A stretch of DNA of 64,000 bases from Sporosarcina oncorhynchi (GCF_033304615.1 NZ_CP129118.1:3096001-3160000); one strand, 5' to 3'. Numbered from the stretch's first letter, positions 33,085-42,051 are shown. A program made the numbers and translations. The notes: a model not told the origin generated them from the letters alone.

Positions 33085-33651
33085 ATGGAAGAAGAACAGC
33101 TGTGGGTCAAACAAGTATTAGCTGGCGATAAAGAAGCCTATGCCAACATTATTAACAAATATAAAAATCAGCTGTATGCGACCGTTTTACGGATGACGAG
33201 AAACCCACAAGATGCACAAGATTTCGTACAGGATGCTTTCATCAAAGTTTACCGTAATCTTGATAAATACAAAGCAGACGGTTCATTTTCGAGCTGGCTC
33301 TACCGGGTGGCCATCAATCATTGTATGGATGAATTCCGGAAAAAGCAGTATACAACGGTGCAAGTTGAAGTAGACGAAGAAAAAGTGGTCAATCCGAATC
33401 ATCCGGAAATTATTTTCTTGAAACACGAGAAAAGCCGTCAGTTGGAGCGATTGGTTTCAATATTACCTGACGATGAACGTCTTATTATTCTTCTGCGATA
33501 TGTGAATGAAGTAAACTACGAGGAAATTAGTGAAATTATGGGCGTTCCGCTTTCAACGGTCCGTAATAAATTGCACCGGGCTAAGAAAAAAATGAGAGAA
33601 ACTACAAAACGTGAAGGAGGCTATTTTCATGACCTGTCCAACGATAGATAA
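33085..33651 (+). CDS. ECF RNA polymerase sigma factor
   Basis: 188 aa with sigma region 2 (LYATVLRMTRNPQDAQDFVQDAFIKVYRNLDKY, FSSWLYRVAINHCMDEFRK) and region 4 (ILPDDERLIILLRYVNEVNYEEISEIMGVPLSTVRNKLHRAKKKM). It resembles the SigW group but is a separate paralogue. ATG 33085 has AAGGAGG 6 bp upstream. The anti-sigma gene overlaps its 3' end. Confidence 0.92.
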   Translation: MEEEQLWVKQVLAGDKEAYANIINKYKNQLYATVLRMTRNPQDAQDFVQDAFIKVYRNLDKYKADGSFSSWLYRVAINHCMDEFRKKQYTTVQVEVDEEKVVNPNHPEIIFLKHEKSRQLERLVSILPDDERLIILLRYVNEVNYEEISEIMGVPLSTVRNKLHRAKKKMRETTKREGGYFHDLSNDR

Positions 33652-35206
33652 ACTATCGCAACTTACAGATGATTTGTTGCCTAAAGAGGAACGGGAAACT
33701 TTAGAATTGCATATTCATTCATGTTCGTCTTGTTCGAAAATCGTCGATGCTTTTAAGGAAGAAAATCGCTTCATTGAAGAAACTCTACAAACACCCATGT
33801 TACCAGAGAACTTTAGTGACCTAATTTTAGAACAAGTGGAGCCTTATAGGAAATCCAAAAAACTTCGGCGCAATGCCACTTGGAAGCGTGTTGCGGTTTC
33901 AGCTGCAGGACTCGTTTTGGCAGTTGGCATTGGGGCAACAGTCAATCCAAGCTTTGCCCAATTTCTCGGGGGTCTGTTCTCAACCGACCAAGTCGATGAT
34001 GGGTTGAAAATGGCTGCAGATGCTGGTCTCATCCAACGGGTTGATTTGCAAGTCGAAGATCAGGGACTGACGTTTGTCGTGGAAGACGTCGTCGCCGACT
34101 CCTCAAGGGTCTCGCTTTCTTATAAGATTTTAAATAAAAACGGCAAACCGATGGATACGGATTTAAAATTTCACGAGTCTGGCAATACCGTTACAGCCTT
34201 CGATCAAAACGGTCGCGAGCTAGGTCAATGGGGAACAGATTGGCAGGAAGGAAGCGATTACGGAAACATTGAGTTTACTATGAGCAATCATAGTGAAGCA
34301 GAAAATGTAACGATCCAGTTTGACTTAGTCGAAATAAATGGAGTGAAAGGCAACTGGAAATTGGAAGTTCCGGTGGATTTGCAGGAAAATCGTAAATTGA
34401 CGAAAATAGTGGATTTGAAAGATGCGACGTCTGTTCACCACGGAGTTCAAGTTCTTCTAAAAAAATTACAAACGGCTCCTTCTACAGCGGCACTCTATTT
34501 TGAGACTAAATTCACTGAAGAAGAACAGATGAAGTTTGAAGCGGCGAAGCGTCAGTTGGAGGAAACCTTTGGTAAAGAAACTATGGATTCACTTATATTT
34601 GGTGAGAGTACAGAAATTATGTACCATATTGAAAATGAGGATGGAAAAGTAGTTTATTCAACAGAACGTGCTGATTCGGAAGCATCCGGCATGCTACAGG
34701 GATCGGGCGAAGACATTGGTGCAGCTGGCGGTACTAAATGGGTAAACTCCTTTGTACCTAAGGATGAAGACCAACTAACCTTTGTACTGGATGGCGTGTA
34801 TAAAACAGAAGCGACGGATATTTCGAAGACATTTAAAACGGATAGCGTTAAGAAACATCCAGTGGTGTTCGACTTTAAAGAAAATCAATTAACCGTCCAT
34901 AGTGTGAAAAAACCTCTATTCGGTGAAGACAAATCTGTCATCGTCAAGTTGAAAGGCGGCATGGAATCGCTTGACATAGGTTTCGGTGATTGGATTGCGG
35001 TAGATGAGAAAGGGAAAAGTTATCCTACTACGTATAGTGGTTCCATTTTGGATGAAACAGACGAGAACGGACGACATATAGCAAAGTTCGACTTACAAGT
35101 GATTGGATTAGAAGAAGTGCCAGAGGAATTGACATTGCATCTAGTCGCGATGAGAAGCTATTATCCTGTTGAAAATCATTGGAAAGTTCCATTGACTAGT
35201 GAATAA
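33629..35206 (+). CDS. Anti-sigma factor with zinc-finger and DUF4179-type extracellular region
   Basis: 525 aa. The N-terminal cytoplasmic zinc-binding anti-sigma domain has LELHIHSCSSCSKIV (HxxxCxxC, residues ~25-40). One transmembrane helix follows (VAVSAAGLVLAVGIGATV, ~93-110), then a ~400-residue outer region beginning with the DUF4179 segment (LGGLFSTDQVDDGLKMAADAGLIQRVDL). It should hold the upstream sigma factor at the membrane until an envelope signal arrives. ATG 33629 has GGAGG 9 bp upstream and overlaps the sigma gene by 23 bp. Confidence 0.9.
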   Translation: MTCPTIDKLSQLTDDLLPKEERETLELHIHSCSSCSKIVDAFKEENRFIEETLQTPMLPENFSDLILEQVEPYRKSKKLRRNATWKRVAVSAAGLVLAVGIGATVNPSFAQFLGGLFSTDQVDDGLKMAADAGLIQRVDLQVEDQGLTFVVEDVVADSSRVSLSYKILNKNGKPMDTDLKFHESGNTVTAFDQNGRELGQWGTDWQEGSDYGNIEFTMSNHSEAENVTIQFDLVEINGVKGNWKLEVPVDLQENRKLTKIVDLKDATSVHHGVQVLLKKLQTAPSTAALYFETKFTEEEQMKFEAAKRQLEETFGKETMDSLIFGESTEIMYHIENEDGKVVYSTERADSEASGMLQGSGEDIGAAGGTKWVNSFVPKDEDQLTFVLDGVYKTEATDISKTFKTDSVKKHPVVFDFKENQLTVHSVKKPLFGEDKSVIVKLKGGMESLDIGFGDWIAVDEKGKSYPTTYSGSILDETDENGRHIAKFDLQVIGLEEVPEELTLHLVAMRSYYPVENHWKVPLTSE

Positions 35207-35210
35207 ATAA

Positions 35211-35273
35211 AGAAGAGAGCTGTCGTGGTTGTCAGGTGCATGATCCTGATCATCAGTGACAGCTCTTTTCTGT
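35211..35273 (+). terminator. Terminator of the sigma/anti-sigma operon
   Basis: Long dyad AAGAGAGCTGTC ... GACAGCTCTTTT with an inner self-complementary TGATCCTGATCATCA loop region, directly after the anti-sigma stop. Confidence 0.75.
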
Positions 35274-35283
35274 TATTGGTGTA

Positions 35284-36375
35284 GCTTAATTGACCATTTC
35301 TTCTCATTTCACCGATGGACGGGCTATTAGATGACGCTTTATTGACCGTTTCTACTCATTTCACCGATGGACGGGCTATTAGATGACGCTTATTTGACCG
35401 TTTCTACTCATTCTCTCGATGGACGGGCAATTAGAGGACGCTTATTTGACCGTTTCTCCTTATTTCACCGATGGACGGGCTATTAGATGATGCTTAATTG
35501 ACCGTTTCTACTCATTTCACCGGTAGACGGGCAATTAAAAGACGCTTTATTGACCGTTTCTACTCATTCTCTCGATGGACGGGCAATTAGAGGACGCTTA
35601 ATTGACCGTTTCTACTCATTTCACCGGTAGACGGGCAATTAAAAGACGCTTTATTGACCGTTTCTACTCATTCTCTCGATGGACGGGCAATTAGAGGACG
35701 CTTAATTGACCGTTTCTACTCATTTCACCGGTAGACGGGCAATTAAAAGACGCTTTATTGACCGTTTCTACTCATTCTCTCGATGGACGGGCAATTAGAG
35801 GACGCTTATTTGACCGTTTCTACTCATTCTCTCGGCGGACGGGCAATTAGAGGACGCTTATTTGACCGTTTCTACTCATTTCCTCGGTGAACGGGACATT
35901 AGAACACTCCTTATTGACCGTTTCTCTTCATTTCACCGGTGAACGGAACATTAGAACGCTCCTTATTGACCGTTCCTCCTCTTTTCACCGGTGGACGGGA
36001 CATTAGAACGCTCCTTATTGACCGTTCCTCCTCTTTTCACCGGTGAAAGGGACATTAGAACGCTCCTTATTGACCGTTCCTCCTCATTTCCTCGGTGAAC
36101 GGGACATTAGAACGCTCCTTATTGACCGTTCCTCCTCATTTCCTCGGTGAACGGGACATTAGAACGCTCCTTATTGACCGTTCCTCCTCATTTCCTCGGT
36201 GAACGGGACATTAGAACGCTCCTTATTGACCGTTCCTCCTCATTTCCTCGGTGAACGGGACATTAGAACGCTCCTTATTGACCGTTCCTCCTCATTTCCT
36301 CGGTGAACGGGACATTAGAACACTCCTTATTGACCGTTTCTCCTCATTTTCCCGGTGAAGCGACAGATAGAACAA
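35284..36375. repeat. Tandem array of 21 units with exact 52-bp period
   Basis: The anchor GACC (in TTGACCGTTTCT or TTGACCGTTCCT) occurs at 35292, 35344, 35396 and every 52 bp to 36332 without a single insertion or deletion. Units fall into blocks: units 5-10 alternate two subtypes (a 104-bp higher-order repeat, three times), and units 15-20 are nearly identical to each other. The array fills the whole gap between the DUF4179 terminator and the 3' end of the DUF2691 gene. No ORF crosses it sensibly (52 is not a multiple of 3). Function unknown. Confidence 0.97.
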
Positions 36376-36388
36376 TCAAATTTCTCCC

Positions 36389-36850
36389 TTATCCCCAAGT
36401 TGTCAACATCATTCCGCTCACCTGCTCATCAGTTAGATATTCGATTTCTGTGAAACCTTTCAATCGCGCACGTTCGCCAAGTTTGCGGATCACTTCTTCG
36501 TCTTTAGCCAAAATCCGTGTATAGACGGAATCGGTTAATAAAAAAGCCAGCTGGCATTCACTTCCCATGAAGTCTTCAACGTTTTTTACTTCGACGATAC
36601 TTTCTCTCGTTGGAAAAGCTTTCAAATCCGCAAATATGAGATAATGGATGTGCGTGTTGATTAGTTCTGAAAACCCCTGACCATCCATAACTACATCCAA
36701 GAAGAGCGAATCGGCCAAAGTATCATTTTCCACTTTGTACGATTCGACCGGATCGATGGACCACACCCATGCCGGATCGACAATATCCACTAATAGATCC
36801 GCCAACTGCTTTCCGTATTCGTTTTTTATTTGAAACATGATTCCCCTCAT
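36389..36850 (-). CDS. DUF2691 family protein
   Basis: 153 aa. MRGIMFQIKNEYGKQLADLLVDIVDP and FLLTDSVYTRILAKDEEVI are in keeping with the DUF2691 family of small Bacillales cytoplasmic proteins of unknown function. Its 3' end abuts the 52-bp repeat array. Family assignment is from memory of the N-terminal pattern, hence moderate. Confidence 0.65.
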   Translation of the reverse strand: MRGIMFQIKNEYGKQLADLLVDIVDPAWVWSIDPVESYKVENDTLADSLFLDVVMDGQGFSELINTHIHYLIFADLKAFPTRESIVEVKNVEDFMGSECQLAFLLTDSVYTRILAKDEEVIRKLGERARLKGFTEIEYLTDEQVSGMMLTTWG

Positions 36851-36956
36851 TCCTCGTTCCTCCCTGTCTATTTAATGAATTTCTCTTATCTTACTATAAA
36901 ACCGTTACCGATCTTCATAGATTGCGTCTAAGTGATTACTAAGTGAGGTGAACGAT

Positions 36957-37466
36957 TTGTCCAGTGAAGCGTGGTTTGGTGAGTATTATGATTCCGTTTA
37001 TAGCTACATCCTCATGCTTGTGAAGGATTCCCATACTGCCGAGGACCTGACCCAGGAGACATTTATGAAAGTCATCCGGAATGAACATACATTTAAGGGC
37101 AACTCCCATGTAAAAACCTGGATTTTCCGGATTGCCTATACAACAACTATTAGCTATCTCAGAAAGAAGCATCCTGTTTTATATTACTTTGATTTGCATG
37201 CTTATACCCCAAAGAACGAACGATCCTCAGAGGAAATCGTCCTTTTAAATTCTCAGCAAAAGCAATTTTACGAAGCGCTCCATCAATTGAAACCAAGTTA
37301 TCAGCAAGTGATCCTTCTGCGGAAAATCCAAGGTTTTTCGACGAAAGAAGCTTCAGCTATCCTTAATTGGTCGGATGGAAAAGTGAAAATGAGTTTATCG
37401 AGAGCACTTGCTGCATTCAAAAAAGAACTGGAGAAAGGTGGTTTTTCGAATGAAACACTTATCTGA
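36957..37466 (+). CDS. ECF RNA polymerase sigma factor
   Basis: 169 aa; region 2 (YSYILMLVKDSHTAEDLTQETFMKVIRNEHTFKG, VKTWIFRIAYTTTISYLRKK) and region 4 (QLKPSYQQVILLRKIQGFSTKEASAILNWSDGKVKMSLSRALAAFKKEL). A GTG at 36948 overlaps the ribosome binding site GAGGTG, so TTG 36957 (6 bp after it) is the better start. Its stop lies 17 bp inside the downstream gene, so the two are coupled. Confidence 0.9.
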   Translation: MSSEAWFGEYYDSVYSYILMLVKDSHTAEDLTQETFMKVIRNEHTFKGNSHVKTWIFRIAYTTTISYLRKKHPVLYYFDLHAYTPKNERSSEEIVLLNSQQKQFYEALHQLKPSYQQVILLRKIQGFSTKEASAILNWSDGKVKMSLSRALAAFKKELEKGGFSNETLI

Positions 37467-38601
37467 CGAAGATATGGAACAGGATTTCGAAAATCTAAAA
37501 AATGCATTTCAACCGACTCCTGTGCAAAAGGAGAAAGCACGCCGTCTACTCTTCCAACAGCAATCTTCAAAAAAGAAATTCCGTATGAAGTCATTGTTGC
37601 CATCCATCGTTTCACTGATCGTTCTCTTCTCCGTCGGCATCGGCTTGTATATCAACATTGGCGAGTCAGGAACAACGAATGTAACGGCTTCATGGGATCG
37701 CATGCTTTTGGAACAAACGAGTCAAACGAGTCCTACACGATACGTTTTAGAATTCAATGGAACTTCATTAATAATTGAGGATCGATTCAACACTTTCAGA
37801 TATGAACCTACTTTAACGAAAGAAAATTATTTAAAGAGATATAAAATCAAGGAACCCCTTTTAACGCCTGGCACATACGAAAATTACACGATAACGCAAA
37901 GTGGCAGCATGTACACACTTAAGGTCGAAGGCAAACCAGGATTCACTTACAATTTGGAAAAGGAGGGGCCGCGGATCCTAGTGGGTGAAGACGGTGTCCG
38001 GTATTCCTCAAGGATCTATTTGGATACATTGGAGACGGTCACCGACGATATAACACCGGAACGATTAAAAGTCGCATCACAAAATGAACATACATTTTTG
38101 ATTGAATGGGGCTTAGACTCGATGGATAGAGGAAATCACGACTTCGAATCTCATGAGCACGGGCAGCTTGTCGTTTCAACTGATTTCGACGAGTTCAAAC
38201 GAGGCCAGGCCGTTTATTATCATATGCCATCCTCCGTCCTCGCTAAAAATACAGAAGTTCCTGATATGTATATCGGAAGGGTTGTAGGATTGCCTGGTGA
38301 AACGGTAGAAATTAAAGGCGGCCAAGTGTATATCGATGGAAAGATGCTTGATACGTTTTATGGTAAAGCAACAAGGCGTGGCTTGGGCGAGAAAGAGTAC
38401 TTTGAATTAACTCCTCGCAACGCGATTGTGGATGCACAATCAACAAGGGACTATTTCAATATGGACATGGCAGCTGTATCTGTAAAGAAAGATACGGTGT
38501 TCATCCTCGTTGATCAATGGTGGAGAGGTTACGATAGCCGCGAGTATGGTCCTCTGCCCATTGAAAAGATCGAAGGAATCATTACCGGCACTGCAGAATA
38601 A
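37450..38601 (+). CDS. Putative anti-sigma protein with S26 signal-peptidase-like domain lacking the catalytic Lys
   Basis: 383 aa. Cytoplasmic N-terminus (~60 aa), one transmembrane helix (LLPSIVSLIVLFSVGIGLYINI, ~55-76), then ~300 residues outside. The last ~150 match type I signal peptidase boxes: GLDSMDRG (for SMxPT), EFKRGQAVYYHMP (RGDxV), RVVGLPGETVEIKGGQVYIDGKML (KRVIGLPGD.v.i..g.lyiNG). The catalytic Lys position holds Gly (IGRVVGLPG), so it is probably inactive. Position after an ECF sigma gene and topology imply an anti-sigma role. Confidence 0.75.
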   Translation: MKHLSDEDMEQDFENLKNAFQPTPVQKEKARRLLFQQQSSKKKFRMKSLLPSIVSLIVLFSVGIGLYINIGESGTTNVTASWDRMLLEQTSQTSPTRYVLEFNGTSLIIEDRFNTFRYEPTLTKENYLKRYKIKEPLLTPGTYENYTITQSGSMYTLKVEGKPGFTYNLEKEGPRILVGEDGVRYSSRIYLDTLETVTDDITPERLKVASQNEHTFLIEWGLDSMDRGNHDFESHEHGQLVVSTDFDEFKRGQAVYYHMPSSVLAKNTEVPDMYIGRVVGLPGETVEIKGGQVYIDGKMLDTFYGKATRRGLGEKEYFELTPRNAIVDAQSTRDYFNMDMAAVSVKKDTVFILVDQWWRGYDSREYGPLPIEKIEGIITGTAE

Positions 38602-38660
38602 TGTGTTATCTGTAGACAAACAAAGGCAGGCATTTTTGAATTAGATTTCCATATAACAGT

Positions 38661-38698
38661 AGTCATACCGCCATCTATCAGCGGTATGGCTCTTTTTC
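38661..38698 (+). terminator. Terminator of the second sigma operon
   Basis: Stem AGTCATACCGC / GCGGTATGGCT (one wobble pair) with an ATC-rich loop and TCTTTTTC after it. Confidence 0.8.
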
Positions 38699-38823
38699 TA
38701 ATTGCTTTCGATGCCCACAGGCTAATGCTAAAAAAACCCGCCATTAAATTGTCATAAACTCTCTCAGCCCATCTCTATCAAGCTTTATAGACTAATAATG
38801 CGTTTCATCTCCTCTCCTATCAA

Positions 38824-38879
38824 TTGACGTTAATTAGTAGACCCCCTAAACTATGTATATTAGTTGAGGGGGTCTACTA
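38824..38879 (+). promoter_or_regulatory. marR-mmpL promoter with perfect 13-bp inverted repeat
   Basis: -35 TTGACG (38824-38829), 17-bp spacer, -10 TAAACT (38847-38852). A perfect inverted repeat TAGTAGACCCCCT (38835-38847) / AGGGGGTCTACTA (38867-38879) flanks the -10 region. The right arm contains the ribosome binding site. The likely ligand is the MarR protein encoded just downstream. Confidence 0.75.
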
Positions 38880-38881
38880 TA

Positions 38882-39328
38882 TTGAAAGAGCAATTAAAAG
38901 AAGCTGTAGAGTTATTTGAGGAAGTGTTGATTTACGGAACGGAACACGTCATGAAGTCCGTTGATATCGATATTTGGAAAGAGTATTCTCCTGAACAGAT
39001 ACAGGTTCTAAAAATCTTGGAGACTCAGGGACCTTTATCGAACACAAAACTTGCAGAAATCCAAGGAGTCCATAAAAGCGCTATTTCAACGCGATTGAAA
39101 AAGCTTGAACAAATGGGACTTGTCCAATCGAGTCGTGATCCACATGATCAACGGGCTAAAGTAGTGCTGCTGACGGAGGCTGGTACTGAAATTCTCAAAG
39201 TCTCAAGTGAAGCCGTCTATGACAGTATCATGAAACTGTTCGGAGACCAGATCGATGAACGAGAACTCCAATCATTCGTGGAGACGTTCCGCAAATTAAA
39301 ATCAATTCTTCAATTTAAGGGGATGTAA
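38882..39328 (+). CDS. MarR family transcriptional regulator
   Basis: 148 aa winged helix: EQIQVLKILETQGPLSNTKLAEIQGVHKSAISTRLKKLEQMGLVQSSRDPHDQRAKVVLLTEAG, the standard MarR DNA-binding region and wing. TTG 38882 lies 9 bp after AGGGGG (38867-38872), better than TTG 38864, which overlaps that site. The MMPL exporter gene follows 3 bp downstream, so the regulator probably represses its own exporter operon. Confidence 0.9.
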   Translation: MKEQLKEAVELFEEVLIYGTEHVMKSVDIDIWKEYSPEQIQVLKILETQGPLSNTKLAEIQGVHKSAISTRLKKLEQMGLVQSSRDPHDQRAKVVLLTEAGTEILKVSSEAVYDSIMKLFGDQIDERELQSFVETFRKLKSILQFKGM

Positions 39329-39331
39329 CTG

Positions 39332-41986
39332 TTGAGAAATATATTAAAATTCAAATGGCCGATTTTCATCGGGCTACTCATTATGACGGTCGTATTATTC
39401 ATTCTTTCGCCAGATCTTGCAAAGCAGGCGGAAGACGCTGGTTCTTTCCAATTGCCGGATACTGCGGATTCACAGAAAGCCGCTGATATTCTGAACGAAG
39501 CTGGTGCCGCAGAGGATACGTTATCGTTAGTTTATCCACTCGATAAGCCAGTAGATGATGCGCTGCGCAAGCAAATTTCCGAGACCGCCAATCAAATCAA
39601 AGCAATCGGGAAACCGGTAAATGATGTACTAGATCCATTTGAAAGTGAAGATATGGAGAAGCAGCTTGTCTCAGAAGATAAAATGACAATCCTTCTTCCG
39701 ATCACTGTTGAAGGGACTCATGAAGAAATTATCGCACTCGCGGATAAAATCCATGCGGATATTCTACCCACGGATCAAAAAGTGTATTTGACGGGTGAAG
39801 CGATTATTAATGATGACGTCAATGAAAGCGCACAAGAAGGATTAAAGAAGACTGAAATCATTACGGTCGTCTTAATCTTCGCCTTATTACTCATCGTTTT
39901 CCGCTCAATCGTAACGCCATTTGTGCCATTGCTAGCTGTCGGAATGAGTTATTTATTGAGCCAATCATTCGTCGCATTCTTCATTGACTGGTTCGACTTC
40001 CCAGTATCGAATTACACGCAAATCTTCCTTGTGGCGATTTTGTTTGGACTCGGGACTGATTACTGTATCTTGCTGTTGAGCCGTTACAAGGAAGAACTAC
40101 TTGCGGGTCACGCGGTGGAAGATGCGATTGTCAATACGTACAAAACAGCAGGCCGCACATTGTTCATCAGTGCGTTGGCCGTATTCATCGGATTCGCAGC
40201 AATCGGATTTGCCGACTTCCCAATCTTTAAATCGGCGGTCGCCGTCGCGGTCGGAATTGCCGTCCTGCTGCTGATTTTGTTTACGGTCGTTCCATTATTC
40301 ATGGTTTTATTGAAAGATAAATTGTTCTGGCCATCCAAAGGCGCCGCTTCACATAAAGACAGCGGATTATGGAAAGCATTCGGTAAATTATCCGTTATGC
40401 GTCCATTGTTGTCGATGTTAGTTGTGGCAATCATCACCATACCGGTCTTGTTGACGTATAATAATGACATTTCCTTTAACACGGTTGATGAAATTGATGC
40501 CAGCAAAGAATCCGTCATGGGACTCAACCGGATTTCTGAAGCATTCGGTGAAGGTGATTCATTACCCGTGCAAGTGATTTTAAAGAACGATAAGCCGATT
40601 GTGAACGAACGCGATGTCGCCTATTTGGAATCCATCAGCAAGGATCTCGAAAAAGTGGAAGGCGTTAAAAGTGTTCGTACCATTACACGTCCTACCGGTG
40701 AAATGATTGAAGACTTGTATGTCGACCATCAGATGACATTAATGGCAGAAGGCTTAGATGAAGCGATCGGCGGGCTAACAGATGTCCAGGATGGGCTCGG
40801 TCAAGCGAAGGATGGCCTGAACGAAATGGCGGGTCAATTGCCTTCAGGTTCAGAAGCCTCTTCCGGCGGCGCAGGTTTGCGTCAAGCTGCAGGTGGCATT
40901 GGTGCCATCAATGAGCAGCTCGCTCAAATTGCCGGCGGACTTCAACAAGGGATGCCCGCAGCTCAAGCAGCAGGCGGATTGACTGCCCTGCAAGGCGAAT
41001 TAAAGAAAATCAGTGGGGGCCTCTATGGGGCTGCAGACCAGATTGACGGTTCTGGTAGTCAGATTGGTGCATTATCAGGTGGCTTGAATGAACTTGCTGC
41101 CGGTATCGAAGCTGCTGGAAATGGTCTCGGGGAAATCAATGAAGGACTGACAGAGCTTGTCACTATGATGAAAGAAATGGGCGATTCCACAAGCGTCCGT
41201 GACACAGGCCTCTTCATCCCTTCTGGAACGCTGAAAGAAGAAGATTTCGAACCTGTTCTTGACCGTTATACGATTGGTGAAGAATCCGGTATTATCATGG
41301 AAGTCATTTTGGATCAGGACCCCTATTCACGTGAAGCGATTTCAACCGTTCATGCGATTAAGGATTCTGTCAAGCGCTCCATCATCGGAACGCCTTTTGA
41401 AGATGTAGATGTCGCTTTCAGCGGAATTTCCGTCATGAACTCCGATTTGAATGAGATCTCATCGAAGGACTTTACACGCACAGTGACAATTATGCTTGTC
41501 GGATTGTTCATTGTATTGCTCATCCTGTTCCGTTCAGCAATCATGCCGCTTTATATGATCGGCTCATTGCTGTTGACATATTACACATCGATTGCCGTCA
41601 CGGAACTTATTTTTGTCAATGGACTTGGCTATGACGGCATTAGCTGGGCTGTTCCGTTCTTCGGCTTCATCATGCTCATTGCGCTCGGGGTCGATTATTC
41701 CATCTTCCTGCTCGATCGCTTCCGCGAAGAAAGCATTGGCGGATTGAATGTACGCGAAGCGCTATTGACATCGATGGCGAAAATGGGAACGGTCATCATT
41801 ACAGCAGCAATCATCCTTGCTGGAACGTTCGGCGCGATGATGCCTTCAGGCGTACTAAGCCTCATGCAAATCGCGACAATCGTCATCACGGGATTATTGC
41901 TATATGGCATAATCATCTTGCCGTTGCTGATTCCAGCAATTACGATATCGTTTGGACGTGGCGTGTGGTGGCCGTTTAGAGGATAA
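39332..41986 (+). CDS. MMPL/RND family transporter
   Basis: 884 aa. Twelve predicted membrane helices in two MMPL halves: helix 1 and a periplasm-side-type loop, helices 2-6 (~180-345), helix 7, a second large loop, then helices 8-12 (~710-870). Conserved FGLGTDYCILLLSRYKEEL and IALGVDYSIFLLDRFREE carry the proton-relay Asp-Tyr pairs. The second loop (~480-620) is Gly/Ala/Leu-rich and predicted helical. Likely exports lipids or toxic amphiphiles. TTG start with AAGGGG ~12 bp upstream; co-transcribed with marR. Confidence 0.92.
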   Translation: MRNILKFKWPIFIGLLIMTVVLFILSPDLAKQAEDAGSFQLPDTADSQKAADILNEAGAAEDTLSLVYPLDKPVDDALRKQISETANQIKAIGKPVNDVLDPFESEDMEKQLVSEDKMTILLPITVEGTHEEIIALADKIHADILPTDQKVYLTGEAIINDDVNESAQEGLKKTEIITVVLIFALLLIVFRSIVTPFVPLLAVGMSYLLSQSFVAFFIDWFDFPVSNYTQIFLVAILFGLGTDYCILLLSRYKEELLAGHAVEDAIVNTYKTAGRTLFISALAVFIGFAAIGFADFPIFKSAVAVAVGIAVLLLILFTVVPLFMVLLKDKLFWPSKGAASHKDSGLWKAFGKLSVMRPLLSMLVVAIITIPVLLTYNNDISFNTVDEIDASKESVMGLNRISEAFGEGDSLPVQVILKNDKPIVNERDVAYLESISKDLEKVEGVKSVRTITRPTGEMIEDLYVDHQMTLMAEGLDEAIGGLTDVQDGLGQAKDGLNEMAGQLPSGSEASSGGAGLRQAAGGIGAINEQLAQIAGGLQQGMPAAQAAGGLTALQGELKKISGGLYGAADQIDGSGSQIGALSGGLNELAAGIEAAGNGLGEINEGLTELVTMMKEMGDSTSVRDTGLFIPSGTLKEEDFEPVLDRYTIGEESGIIMEVILDQDPYSREAISTVHAIKDSVKRSIIGTPFEDVDVAFSGISVMNSDLNEISSKDFTRTVTIMLVGLFIVLLILFRSAIMPLYMIGSLLLTYYTSIAVTELIFVNGLGYDGISWAVPFFGFIMLIALGVDYSIFLLDRFREESIGGLNVREALLTSMAKMGTVIITAAIILAGTFGAMMPSGVLSLMQIATIVITGLLLYGIIILPLLIPAITISFGRGVWWPFRG

Positions 41987-42000
41987 TCATCTATAACCAA

Positions 42001-42046
42001 ACAGAGCAAGCAGCCCCATATATAGGCTGCTTGCTCTGTATTTCTC
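42001..42046 (+). terminator. Terminator of the marR-mmpL operon
   Basis: Perfect 15-bp stem ACAGAGCAAGCAGCC / GGCTGCTTGCTCTGT with a 9-nt loop and ATTTCT; likely bidirectional for the converging gene. Confidence 0.85.
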
Positions 42047-42051
42047 TGGAA

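Noticed and set aside
35284..36375. CRISPR array
   Set aside because: The whole 52-bp unit repeats; there are no unique spacers, and no cas genes lie in the window.
36303..36524. Plus-strand 73-codon ORF at the right end of the 52-bp array
   Set aside because: It begins inside the repeat, has no ribosome binding site and lies antisense to the DUF2691 gene.
38835..38879. RNA hairpin hiding the marR ribosome binding site
   Set aside because: The only good promoter has its -10 between the two arms, so the left arm would not be transcribed; a DNA operator is the simpler reading unless an upstream promoter exists.
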